From Lasiosphaeria ovina (lineage: Eukaryota; Ascomycota; Sordariomycetes; Sordariales; Lasiosphaeriaceae), in contig JAULSN010000004.1 of NCBI GenBank assembly GCA_033439765.1, forward strand, positions 1,560,001 through 1,624,000: 64,000 bases of DNA, read 5' to 3'. Made by a program: the position numbers and the translations under genes. Shown piece by piece: positions 43,378 to 55,500 of the stretch. The notes under the pieces were generated by a model. That model was not told the origin of the DNA and did no database searches. It saw only the letters and a list, made by a program, of their open reading frames with translations. How positions within the stretch are numbered: the first letter of the stretch is position 1; every line of letters begins with the position of its first letter.

Positions 43378-46300
43378 TTAAGCGGCGCTCGTCTTTTTGC
43401 GCCTGGAAAATAGGTTGGAAATGCCGTTCGGTTCGTCTCGGCCGACGGCTACCGGATATTGGGGTGCCACATTCGGTGGCGGTTCCGAATTCTTGAAGAA
43501 CTCTGCCAGGTCCGACGTTCCACGGGACGGTACCGACACGGCATCGCGAGGCTCAAACCTCTTCATAGGAACCCGTCCCCTACTAGCTGGCGGTCCGCCT
43601 CCCATCATGGCTGCTGCTTTCGACCCACCCAAGCTCGGCGCGTACTTGTCAACCCCAGGAGGCATATTCACCTGAATGGGAATGTATCCTCTTCCGGCGC
43701 TTGCGCGGCTGCTCAGACTCCTCGACTCAGCAGCAGCTGCTTTGGGGCTCTTGGGGCTCTTAGGGCTTCCGGATCCCGACGAGAACGGCATACTCGACTG
43801 GCCGTTGTCGCGTCTCGTGAACCTGGCCATCAGGCTCGGTGCGCTGGCCTTCTTCTTCGGCTGATTCTGCGCCCGTGCGTTGATAAAAGGCTGAACAACC
43901 GGCTCCGGTGGTGGCGGAACACTCCGCAAGAAGTCCATAAGACTCTCCTCCTGCGTTTGCACACGAGTATTCGACTTGGGCATCTGTTCTCCCTCATCGA
44001 ACTCATCTTCGTCACTGAGATCGATAGCGTAAGGGTCGCGAACGCGGCGGGTTTTCCGCTTCGGAATCGGCATATCGTCGTCTTCCCCAGGCCCAAATTG
44101 CATGTTTGGCAGAGCCTTATTCCTCCCAAGAAGTGCGCTCGTGGAATTGATGGACGACTGATGCGACATAGAATAGTCGGTAGCGTTGGTTGAAGCCTGG
44201 CTGCTTCTGACATCAACTTCGCGCAGTTGAGCGTCTACGGCTCTGCCACCAACAGCGGCAGACATCTGGTCCGAGTCCATTGTTGTCCGGAAAGGTGCTA
44301 CCGTCCTCGGGATGCGCGGATTGCCAGTGGAGCTCGGCGGGCCGCGGCGGATAAAATCAATTAAATCCGAGTTGTCGTCTTTGTAGTCAACAGCCGCTTC
44401 CCGAGCCTGAAGTCGCAACCGGCTGATATTGCTGACAGAAGATGTCCGGCCAGACTCGATGCTGGTCTTCGATCCAAATCCAGGCCCTCCGGGGTTGCGG
44501 AGAGCGTTTGAGGCTGGAGGCTGATTCATGGAAACCGGCGGGCCGTTGGGACCGGTTGAGCGGATGAAGTCGGCGAACTCCGCAAGAGATTCACGCGGCA
44601 TTCTTGCGTCTCTAGCTTGGGCGCCGTTGGGGCGTGGCCTTGAAATAAGGTTTCCAGATCGCGGTACCGGGCCCGATGGTTTGCCAGCGACGGCGCTAGA
44701 GACTGTGCTGTTGCTAATATGGCGCTGCACGTCGGGGCCGGAGTAAGACCCAGGCCCGGTAGAGCGCGAGCCCGAAGGTGACCCTCTAGGGTCGATTGGA
44801 CGAACGACGGACGAGGAGCGAGACCGGTCGCCATTTTGGCGAGCGTCTTCACTCTTCCGGGCCTTACCCGACACGAGGGGGCTGCCGGATGTAATTGACC
44901 GTGTTGACTGCGACTGTGACGGGGGTAACCCCGGTCAGGCATTGGCAAAGAAGAAATAGGTACTAGGGGTGGGTGGGCTTACGTCAATATCCCGCATGCT
45001 CTCAGGCGTCAGTGTATACTGTATCGTCTGGTCGCTCTGGATAAGCTCTTCAAAGTTACGCACGACGTCCATACGAGACGGCCCGCTATCCTCAGAAGTT
45101 CGTACGGCCTTGAGCTTGGTGGTGGAGGAAGACGAAGACGAGGCAGACGTGTGCTGCGGACGCGTCGCCGAAGTCGAGGCTTCGTTGGAGCGAGACGAGA
45201 TGGTTTCCGAAGGGCTACGGGTCCGTGGACGCTCCACCGACACGACACCAATCGTCGCTGGCTGGAGATGAGCCGACGTGTTGGCAATCGCTTGCCTCCC
45301 GGTGCTTCGCTCGGGAACTGCGGGAGCCGGTGGCGGCTGAGGCGGCGAGGAAGAGATGGGTGCCTGGGCGGGTGCCTGAGACCAGTTCTGGTTTGACGGC
45401 CTGTACGGCGCCTCTGACTTGTCTTCGATAAAAAAGGTCCCGGATGACAACGACGAAGACAAAATGGTAACCTTTGTTGTCGGTTTAGCAGGGGAGAGGG
45501 GTGCCGAGACGCGGCCAACCTCTGAGCCAACGGTTCGCTGGCCAAGCACAGGTCCGATTTTCTCAAACCGTTCCGTGGTTGTCGGCTCCGGGATGGCTTC
45601 AAGACCGGCACCGGCAGGGACAACCGGACTGATCGGGCTGACGGTGCTGACAGGACTGACCGGAAAGGGCGGGTTGCTATTTAGCGGACCTATCCTCTCC
45701 ATAGGAATCGAGGTATTTGCAGTCAACACGGACTTGTTGCCATATTGTGCAGATGCCTTGGGGGTGGTCAGGCTTTCGGGCGAGCGAGGAGATCCCTCTT
45801 CGACAATAGGAGGGGTCATTCCACCACTGGTCCAGGCAAAGCTATTTTGGCGGATATAGTCCCCCACGTCGGCAGAGCCACGTCGCGATCCAAGCGCCGG
45901 GCTCCGGGGACTGGATACGTCGATCAAGCGTGCAGAGTGAACGCTTGGCGACCTGACAGGCAGGTTTGTGATGATCGCTGTGGGTTTTCCATAATCCGAT
46001 GCCGAGGGGGACGAGCTTCTGCCGGATATTGAAATCCGTGACGATGTGAGAATCTGCGGCTCCTCGATAAAGGTCTCGTCCTCGTCTTCTTCCTCGTCCT
46101 CGCCTCCATGCACATCATCGACCGAGTCGTGCGGAACCTTTAGGTCGGCCTCTAGCTCAGCATATTGCGCAGGAACAGGAGATTGGGCTTCGTCGCTTTC
46201 GATTTCAGCGGCTGCAGAATCCTGGGGACACCCCTCGGCCAAGATGCCGTCTGAAACCACAGCATTCTCAGTCTGGGACATTTGGGCCTCCACCTCCACC

Positions 46301-47706
46301 ACTTCCTGAGCCCATGCCTGGGAATTGTAAGGCGTTGCCGCGGGTGTAGGGAGCGAATTGGAGCGCTTTCTAGCCGGGAAGACAGGGGTTTGCGGTTGTG
46401 ATTGGGTGGGCGTTGATGGATCATGAGCGCCAGTCAATGGCAGTACCATCATACTCTTGGGGCGGATTGGCAAGGCTTCTTGCTCATCAACATCGTCGTC
46501 TTCGGCCTCGTCATCGCTGTAGAAGGCAAGTCCGGGAACTTCGATCTCATCAACGTCGTTGGATTTCGTCGGAAGAGGAATGGCAGCAGCAACCAGATAT
46601 TCTTCAGCCGGCTCTTGGATCCGTTCGTCTTGCGGTATATCGGCCTCGTCCTCTTCCTGGGTAGAAGGCTCGGGGACAGTTGCGGGAACCCCGTGTTCTG
46701 CCGTGATGCTAGGCGACCGCAGGTGCCCGGAAGCGGTGCGTATCGAATCTTTCGAGTATGAATGGGTCAAGCGGCCGTCCATGGGGCCAATGCCGGGTGA
46801 ACGGATCTTCTTCTTCCAGGCTCTCCAGAGTCTGCCCAGAGTCCGGTCAAGGGCAACACGCTCCATGTCCAGCTCTTCGACGACGATTTTTTCGGCAACA
46901 TTTGTGGGGCTTCGCACACCCTCCTTGAGCTCTTTCTCGTACTTGACGCGGATGCGGTGGTACGCGGCTTGACCAGCCACGATCAGCGCCTGTTCGCCCA
47001 TGAACTCCAGGATAGAGGTGAGGAAGATTGCAACGGCGGGAGAGACAACCTCGGAGAAGCGGTCGCCAAGGCCCGCCTCGAGATGCCCCTCTTCCATGTA
47101 ATAGTCTTCGTCCTCCTCCTCCATGTCGCCGAGCGACGAGTACACCATGCAGCGAAGTCGCGTGCGCTTCCACACCAGCTCCAGGTCCCAGTCAGACGGC
47201 GAGGCTGGCTCCATAGATTTGGTCTGTGTCACGTCGTCGTCATCGCCTCCAAGGTATTCCCGCAGTTCCTCGTCTGCTTGGTTCACGGCGTCCTTGGCGA
47301 GCTTTGGTTTGAGGACTTCGGAAACGGCCGGGCGCAGCGACGTGAGCGATGTCGAGCGCGAAATAGAGAGGATGTTGAAGAGAAGCTGGTCGAGAAAATT
47401 ATTGACCAGCAGCAGGGCAGCGGGCGAGACCACGGCCGTCTCGCCCGACGGCTCGATGCCATGCTGGTCGTACCACGCGTCAGCGTGGCTGTCATGATCG
47501 TTGGTGACGATCTGCGATGCGGCCGAAGATGCGATGAAGGCAGCCTCGGGCGAAACCGACAAGGGCGGCGACATCATGCTGTATGCGACGGTCGATGGCC
47601 GGTCGCTGGATATGCTCTGGGTCCTCGACCGCGAGACGAACTTTTGGGGAGGAGAAACCACGCCCGACGAAGGCTGAGCCATCGCTGTCTCCGCGGCAGA
47701 AACCAT
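43378..47706 (-). CDS. Large, mostly disordered protein with helical N-terminus and repeated short motif
   Basis: Exon 1 (47706-44983) and exon 2 (44913-43378), joined by a 69 bp phase-0 intron, give 1419 residues. I do not recognise a named family. The N-terminal ~300 residues look folded: a block around residues 93-155 (SPAALLLVNNFLDQLLFNIL and following) and another around 218-298 (SPAVAIFLTSILEFMGEQAL, then VAGQAAYHR and VVEELDMERV). The second resembles the helix pattern of H2A-type histone folds. An acidic insert (EEEDEDYY) separates them. The rest is Ser/Pro/Asp/Glu-rich and disordered, with acidic patches. Four copies of a short motif of the form (S/D)L-x-(D/E)F-x-(R/K) followed by PP occur in exon 2 (residues about 1017, 1090, 1231 and 1375). 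The C-terminus ends ISNLFSRRKKTSAA. A scaffold role is plausible, but the location is unknown. An alternative start eight codons downstream is possible. Confidence 0.75.
43474..44589 (-). repeat. Four dispersed copies of a short linear motif (coding)
   Basis: The copies lie at 44536-44589 (LAEFADFIRSTGPNGPP), 44335-44370 (SDLIDFIRRGPP), 43906-43947 (ESLMDFLRSVPPPP) and 43474-43515 (SDLAEFFKNSEPPP). They sit in otherwise disordered sequence and share an acidic residue, an aromatic-aliphatic pair, a basic residue and a Pro-Pro end. Confidence 0.75.
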
Positions 47707-50700
47707 GGCCGGAGTGTTTTTAGTGATCTGGTCAGCCCCGATGCAGACCTGCTGCTATCTTGTAAGACGGCAGATGATTAGCGCAGCGAGGCGGGTTGGA
47801 CAGCAGGACGAAGCACGGTGCCGGGCATCCAAGTTTGCTCTCTTCTGTCGGCGGGCGTACGAGCTGTCGAGGCAGGGAGCCGAGCGAGAAGGGCAAGCTG
47901 CAAGAATTTTTTTTTTTTGGGGCAGCGAATTGGCCGCGATAATTGGGCGAGGAATGGGTAGTCGATGCGCAGGGACTGGACGGCAGGCTGCTTTTGTCAG
48001 TACTGTAGGTCCAGGTAGTTGCGCCAACGAATTGCGGGCCGGAAATCTTTTGAAACAAAGGACGCTAGGACGGGCAGAGGCAGAATAAGATAGCAGGAAT
48101 CAGGAATCGCTCCAGTTGCCAAAAGGACGCTGCGGGCAGGCGGCACCTCATGCGCAACGAGAGAGCCCAGGTAGTGCCGAAGCTGCCACACGCCAATGCG
48201 GCAACGATGGTGTGTGAGTGAGCGTCTCTCTCGGGCTGCTATTCTTGCAGAGACGCCCGACGCCGCTCTGTTCTCCACAGGCTTCTGGGAGCTTGCTTAA
48301 TTCAACGGCGGCGGGCAGTTTGGACGAGCGCAGAGACCCGCCGAGCACCTCAAGGGCTTACAGAGATGGGTCTCATGATGTAAGATATTCCCTGTGTTTG
48401 TGTGTGTGTGTCCCCGTGTATCACTGACAAAGTAGTTTGTAAGGTAGTTTGGATGAAGGTACTCGGTACAGCGGTACTACTCTATACCCGGCGGACGATG
48501 AAGGGGCAATTTTGGAAAATGCCAACACACTCGGCGGCCCACGGCAATGGAACGGCAGGCGCGGCCAGACATAGGGCCACAACACAACACCCAAGAGCGG
48601 GGAGAGAGTGATACGGGAAGTCCAAGTCAAGTGAATAAGTTGCGACGACGCACCTTTGATAACTCGCCAATGCCTATTTTTCGGCCGGTATAGCCAGCCA
48701 GCCAGAATACAGACAGGAGCTAAGCCTGTCTTGATGAATCGATGCTGTGTTGTCTCTTGTCGTCGGTCGTGGCCAACAAGACGGAGTACTGTATGTATGT
48801 AGTGGATTGTACAGCAGTGCCGGCCTCTGTCAAGGGGAGTCGCGCCGATCGGTATGACGTCCCGAGGAATAAGGCACAGATCCGAGATGCCTGTGTCGCC
48901 GGCACTGGGTCTTCCCCAGTTGCTATTACGGGACGCGGAGCCCGTTGGCGACAACCAACTGGAGAGGTAAGAATATAGCAACAAGGACGGGTTGAAGGAG
49001 AATTTTTAGGCCGGCGAGCAATGGAAGTGGAGGCGGGTATCGGTGGTTTTCTTTCTTCCCCCCTGCTTTCCGCAAACCACACAGTGGGAGAAAGGGGGGC
49101 AGCAATGAGCCCATGGGGGTCCAGATTCGACCGACGACCACTCTCCAGTGTCTGTCTGCACAGGCCCCCCCCACCTCCCAACCAGTCCCGTTCAGGACTC
49201 CAGACGCTCCAAGGCCCGCCGTCTCATGAACGCCCCCCTTTCCATTGCCAGACTAAAAACGAAACGCAGCTACGGGCAGTAAGTCGAGGGAAAGAGACCA
49301 GGAATTATCGACCGGCGGTCGGCCTCTCTCTGACAGAGTCGGGCTATTCGTGTTACATGGATGGGCGCAACACAAGTGGATGTGCAATTGGATCTGACCA
49401 ACAGAGTTGCGGCGGACTGATGATATTTTTGCTCTCCGTCTGCTCGTCTGCGGCATCGCGAGGCACGCAACGGGCACGGCATCCCATCCACATCTCTCTC
49501 AGGAAGGGGAGGTGTGTCAGGGATTCACGGTGCACACGGGGGAAGGTGGGGCCCTCTCGGCAAAAGTGGATCGAAGGTTGCAAACGCAAAAGAGAGAGAA
49601 AGGGTCCCTTCCCGGCAACCCCAAGCCTAGGGCCAGGCACGCCCCGCTTGCTAACATGGCTCTCTTGGCTGCCCCCCCCCCCCTTTCTCGGCCCTCTTTG
49701 GGCCTTGGCACTGCGAGCTCCTCGTTACGTGAGAGGACCGAGCCATCTTGAGCCTCTGGCGGCGGCGACGGCGAGGCTGGAGGGTGGATGGGAAGCTACG
49801 TGCCTCGGGCTGGCATGTTCGATGGAAGCATCAGTCCTGAAAAGGAAGCCGCGCGCTCTGCTGCTTATTGGTGTCCAAGTTGCCTACCGGCATTACGGAG
49901 ACCTTTCTTGCTTTCGTGTCCGAGGTGAGCAACATTACGAAACAGCAGATCCGGCTCCTTTGGTAGGGTGTTTTTTTTTTCCTCTCTTTGCCACCTTACG
50001 CAAGATGTCTAAGGGTAGGTCTTCCTGCCAATCCGTCGAGACACAACCTGAGTGCTGAGTGTCTCCGGGCTGCTGCGGGTTACACGGCATCGCTAAAGTT
50101 TAAAAACACACCGACATGTCGAGATGGGATGGATTGGCTCTTGGGACCAGATGGTCCTCTGCTTGCTTGAGACGAGAGAGGGGCGGCAAGATGGCGACGT
50201 GGACAAGACATGATAACCGTGCGGTCAAGAAAAAGCCAAAGCGAAGCGCACTTGCTCGTCCTCCGAGGTCTATCCAGAACTACTCTGTCTCTATAACATC
50301 GATATGTGGGGGATGACTGCCCACCCACAGGCCGGGTTCTAATTCTTTTGCCTCCTTGCTCTTGGTAGGGTTGAACACATGGGAATTCTTCCCTTCTGCA
50401 CGGACCCGCCAGCAAACTTGAAATTTTCTTTTTGACGAGAGAATGTGGAATCGGCCACAACTACGGATATTCTGCAAATATATCAAGTCCAAAATGTATA
50501 TATTACGAGTTCGTCAAAAGGGCAGCCCTGTCCACTCGTCGTCCACTCGTCGCCTTACTCACCACTTCCCCGGCTTATTTCGACTTGACTGATGACATTG
50601 GATGCTCCCCGCCTTTTTGCTGTCTGTGTGTAATCGCCTACAGACAGATATGCCGTCCGCCCTAGGGGATCGTCGCCGCAATGAACTTTTGGGTCCTCAG

Positions 50701-51396
50701 CACAGACGCTACCTACCTTGGTGACGGGGTCACGACCCCATTCAATCGTGATTGATGGGTGATGTGATGAGATAGGCGATCGACTGTACACTACGATAGA
50801 TACCAGTCTAACGGAATGCAAGAACGCACGCACCCACGCACGCTAACGTAGGGCTTCCTGTGCAGACGAGGGCCCGACCCTTCAATCCTGGACAGACGGA
50901 CTGCCAAAGCCATTTGCTAAAGAGAGATTGCGTGCAGCCGGCGATGGTGTTGTGCGCACGCAGTGTGTAATTGGCTGCACGTCGGATGTGGAGGCGCAAA
51001 GCCATCTAGGCAAGCAGTCGGTCGACTAGCCAGAGAGAGGTTGCTTCTCTCTGCGCTCGGCCTGTTTGCTTCCCGCTCTTGGACGCCGGCATGCTGTCCG
51101 TTTGCCTGCAAATCAAACCGGGGAAGGCTCTCTCTCGGTCACCAAGTGGTTGAACAGTCAGCATGCCAGCCAGCCACATTTCCCCGTGTGAGGGTGGGGA
51201 GAGACGGTCTTGTCTGGTCTGGTCTGGTTTGGTCTGGTCCGTCGGGTTCTTGCAAGTTTGGAAAGCCCTCGTCAGTGGTTGGACGCGGGTAATATCAGAG
51301 TGTTGGTGGGTGTCCGGAGGGAGGCGGCATTTACCGAGTATCAGACCGCCCTCCGATGATCAACTCTGATCCTCATCTCTCCGGCCCCGCCGAGAT

Positions 51397-51446
<50 letters not shown>

Positions 51447-52542
51447 TGTGTGTGTGTGTGTGTGTGTTGATTGGATTGGTGCACACAACACATGACACTC
51501 TTCCAACAACACATCAAGTACGAGGAGATGCGTCGTTCCACAGAAAAAAGAATGACAAAAACCATTCACTTGGTACATTACATCACTTCACTAGATGGGC
51601 ACAAGAGGCCGTCATAGGACTTTGTCAGGGGACTTTTGAGACGATAACTGAACCGTCCCAAAATAAAATAGCATTCGTCCGCAAAGGCGATTTCGTTGTT
51701 TGCGGCCCGAGGCGGACACACAAGGTACGGCAAGGTACCATGCTTGGCAAAAAGAAGGGGAGGTATGCTCTGTCTGTTTCATCGCCGGCGAGTGCACACC
51801 CGGCCAGTTCCTTTTAACCGCAAGTGTCATCGGGCCCTGATCGACGCCGCGCTTTCCTGGAGAGATCGTCCGTCGACAATTACTCCGTTTTTTTCTTGTT
51901 CTGGTGTGTTCCTTCGTTCCTCGCAGAGTTTCTGGTCTGGTCTGATCTGTGTGAGTGAGTGTATGGATACAGCATGGACGGGATAGAGGCCTGTTGTATT
52001 GGATCACAAAGCCTTTCTTTGCTCTTCTCACCATGCAGTTGATGGTTTGAGAGACTTCCGCGCGGACAAGATACATATTTGCTCCCGCCCTATATAGCAA
52101 GTAATCAGGTCTATCCGTACCACACCGCCGGTAACAGCAACAGATCTACTTCCCCTGGTTAATATTAGACATGTATAACCTATATAACATGCATGTTTTT
52201 TTTTTTTTTTTGTTGGGGAGCATCCCCCCAGCCAACCTAGCCCAGTTCATCCCATCCTAGATCGTCCTACGGGTTGTATCAGAAAAAAAACAGGGCGAAA
52301 GGAATTAGTACAAAGGAGATCCTCCAGCAGCCAAGCTCCTCCTCCCCCCCACTCCCAAAACCAGTATTGGCCTTGTTCAAGTGAATTGTGTCTCGTCCGT
52401 GTGTATGCTATAAGACCAAACGAAAAACGACCGACTGTCAAGGAAATGGGGAGGCGGCGGGCGTGTGTGTGGCCAGTGGGGAAGTAGAAGTAGACAAGAT
52501 CTGCGCGGGGGAAGAAGAAAGAAAAGCCAACAAGGGGTGGTT
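47707..52542. other. 4.8 kb gene-poor intergenic region
   Basis: This lies upstream of the 1419-residue gene and downstream of the GPI-type protein gene. The longest frame (49021-50058, + strand, 345 codons) is Arg/Pro/Ser-rich, has no domain and no typical start region, and overlaps several frames on the other strand, so I do not call it. The region contains CT-rich and C-run tracts (49162-49172, 49672-49682), a (TCTGG)n-like run near 51209-51240, a long (AG)n(TG)n microsatellite, and a T-run at 52197-52211 in the likely 3' flank of the GPI-type gene. Confidence 0.5.
51400..51467. repeat. Compound microsatellite (AG)n(TG)n
   Basis: About 44 bases of AG repeats run directly into about 22 bases of TG repeats. 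It is the longest simple repeat in the window and lies in non-coding DNA, so it should be length-variable between isolates. Confidence 0.95.
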
Positions 52543-55500
52543 TTAGAGAATCGCCGATAGGACCGTCACCAGACCAGCGACGGCAGCAGCCAGGCCAATG
52601 CTGCTGGCATGCATTGCGCTGCGGGCGCCGGCCGTGACGACGGGGGGCCGCGGTGCGGGCGACGGCGGGGCCGTGCCGTTCGCCGGCCCGTGCGGGTGGT
52701 GCTGGGGCGGCGGCGGCGCATAGTCGCCGCCTCCTCCGCCTCCACCACCGCCACCACCACCGCCGTGGCCATTTTGCGCGGGCGGTGGCGGGACGAGTTC
52801 TCCGCCGCCGTAGCCGCCTTCGTGTCCCTCGCCTGGGCCGCCTGGGCCGCCTTCGTGGCCGCCCTCGCCGCCGTGACCTTCGTGTGGTTGCTCGCTGTGC
52901 GGCTGCTCGCCGTGTGGTTGCTCGCCGTGTGGCTGCTCGCCGCCGGCGCCGCTCTCAGGAGCGTGACCACCTTCGGGAGCATGGCCGCCCGTAGGAGCAT
53001 ACCATACCGGGCCCTCATAGCCGCCGCCGCCGCCACCGCCGTGCTGTGGGTTCTCGGGGAAGTGGACAGGGGGGCGCTCGTTGGGTTGCTGTGCAGGATG
53101 GCCCGGAGCCGGGGCACCACGGTGAGGAGGAGGAGGAGGAGGAGGAGGAGGCGGGCACGGGGTACCGTGGCCAGGAGCCGGCGGGGGGTGTCCGCCGGCG
53201 GGACCTTCGCCATGGGGGTGAGCGTCCTCTGGGCAATACGGGCACGGCTGCTCGTGGCCAGCCGGGCCATGACCGGGTGCTGGGTGGAAGGGTTCGACGG
53301 GGATGGGGTCCGGGCGGCCCTGGTGCTGCTGCTCGGGCTGACCGTGGCCGTGTTGCTGAGGTTGACCTTGGCCATGCTGTGCGGGTTGACCGTGTCCTTG
53401 GTTGGCGCACTCGGGGCACTGCTGCTGGGGTTGACCGTGGCCGCAGCCCTCGTGTTCTTGACCGTGCTGCTCGGGTTGCCATTGGCCGTGTTGCTGAGGT
53501 TGACCATGACCGCCTTGCTGCTCAGGCTTGCCGTGACCACATCCTTCGTGTCCTTGACCATGCTGCTCAGGTTGCCATTGGCCGTGCTGCTCGGGCTGAC
53601 CATGTCCTTGGCTGGCGCACTCGGGGCACTTCTGCTGACCTTGACCCGTGTGGTTGCTCGTGTAGTTCTTGAAGGGCGGCGGCGGCGGCGGCGGCGGAGG
53701 AGGCGGGCAGGGACGCTCACCCTCGGGTCTCTCGCCAAAGTGTCCGGCCGGTCTGCCGTGCTCCTTGGGCTTGTCATGCTTGGGTTTCTGACCGCCATGT
53801 CCCGCGGGCTTGGTCGAGTTGCCGTGCGAGGCGTGGCTGCAGGGCTTGGGCTCGTGGTGCTGTTCATGCTCGTCCTCGAGACACTCGTAGTCGTCGGCGT
53901 CGCAGTCGTCGTTGCTGCCCTCCTTGCACTCCCAGTCGTCGTCGTCGCAGTCCTTGCACTCCCAGTCGTCGTCGTCGCAGTCCTTGCACTCCCAGTCGTC
54001 GTCGTCGCAGTCATCGTCGTCATTGTCCCAGCCATGCGGCTTGTGCTCCTCGTGCTTGGGTTTCCCATGGGGATGGCCGTACTTTGGCTTCTGGTGCTCA
54101 ACCTTCTTTCCGCCCTCGGTGTAGGTGCCGTTCTTGTGGCCGTGGTGCTTCTTGGGCTTGGAGTGATGGCGGTGCTCCTCCTTGCAGTCTTCTTCGCAGT
54201 ACTGGGGAGGGGGTGGGTGAGGCAACGAGTGGTGGTGGTCTTCCTTGCAGTCTTCTTCGCAATACTGGGCAGGGGGCGGCTGAAGCCCCGAGTGGTGCTC
54301 CTTGCCGTGCTTGCCCTCCTTGCCTCCGTAATGGGTGCTGGATGACGAGTGGTTGTGCGAGTGCGAGTGCGAGTGGCAGTCGTCGTCGTCGTCGTCGTCT
54401 TCGCAGTAGACGGGAGGCGGCGGGCGGGTGTAGTTTCCGTGCTTCCTGTAGGGGTGCGAGCGAGGGGGAGGCGGGATGTAGGGCTCCTCGACGGGCTGGC
54501 ACGAGTGGTCGTAGGTGCAGCGGACGAGATCCGGCTCGCAGTACGGCCCGTAGCAGTCGTAGACGGGGCGGCAGATGTACCCAACAGGGCATCTCCTGTG
54601 CTCGTCGTATCCTTGGCCGTAGCCGTAGCCTTGACCGTGGTGGGAGTGGTTTCTGGGATAGCCATAGCCGTAACCCTCGCCGTGGCGGGAATGGTTCTGA
54701 TGGTGGCTATGCCCATAGCCGCCTTCACGGTGGTGCTCCCGAGGGTAGCCATGTCCATAGCCCTCGCCGCCGTGGTGGGAATAGTTCTGATGGGGATAGC
54801 CCTGAGAATGGCCATACCCATCGCCGTCCCGGCCGCCGTAGTCGTCATGGTGTTCGTGACCGTATCCCGGTTCGCGGTCTCCGTACTCATGGTCGCCGAA
54901 TCCATCGTAGCCGCGATGCTCCTCGAAGCCGTCATAGCCATCGCCGTCATAGCCATAGCCGTCGGTGTCATATCCGTCGTGGCCAAATCCGTCATGGCCG
55001 TAGCCGTCGTTACCATAGCCGTCATGACCAAATCCGTCATGGCCAAATCCGTCGTGGCCGTAGCCGTCATGACCATATCCATCATAGCTGTCGTTGCCGT
55101 AGCCGTCATAACCCTCGGGGTATCCTAGGTCGAAAGGCTCGTCGTAAGACTGGTCGTACGGCTGCTCATGGTGACCGCCATAACCATCATGACCACCGAA
55201 TCCTTCCTCCTCGTAGCCGTGGGGATATCCAGACTCGTAACCGTTGTCGCCGTAACCGTTGTCGCCGTAACCGTTGTCGCCGTAACCGTGGTCGTTGTAA
55301 CCGCGGTCGCCGTAACCTTGGCTACCATAGCCTTGGCCACCCTGGTTAGGGAAACCCTGGGGCTGACCAGCGGGCCGCCCATACTCGTCTGCGTTGTTGG
55401 GCTCCCAGAACGGGCGGGGCGGTGGGAACGGGATGATTGGGGGAGGCTCCATGAGAGGCACCTTGCGGATGAGTCCGTCGGGCAGAGTGTTCTTGTTGTT

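Noticed and set aside
46957..47781. 274-codon open frame on +
   Set aside because: It is antisense to the N-terminal part of the 1419-residue protein and has no domain pattern.
49021..50058. 345-codon open frame on +
   Set aside because: Mixed Arg/Pro/Ser composition, no recognisable motif, no splice structure, and overlap with frames in the other strand. It looks like chance openness in GC-rich intergenic DNA.
52609..54345. 578-codon open frame on the + strand
   Set aside because: It is the antisense of the GPI-type protein. Its Val/Ala/Leu/Arg-rich composition mirrors the GGN/CAC/CAG codons of the true repeats, and it has no domain of its own.
52566..55109. 847-codon Thr/Ala/Ser-rich frame on the minus strand
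   Set aside because: It overlaps the GPI-type gene in another frame of the same strand. Trinucleotide-like repeats keep all frames open. The chosen frame has the signal peptide and the GPI-type tail.
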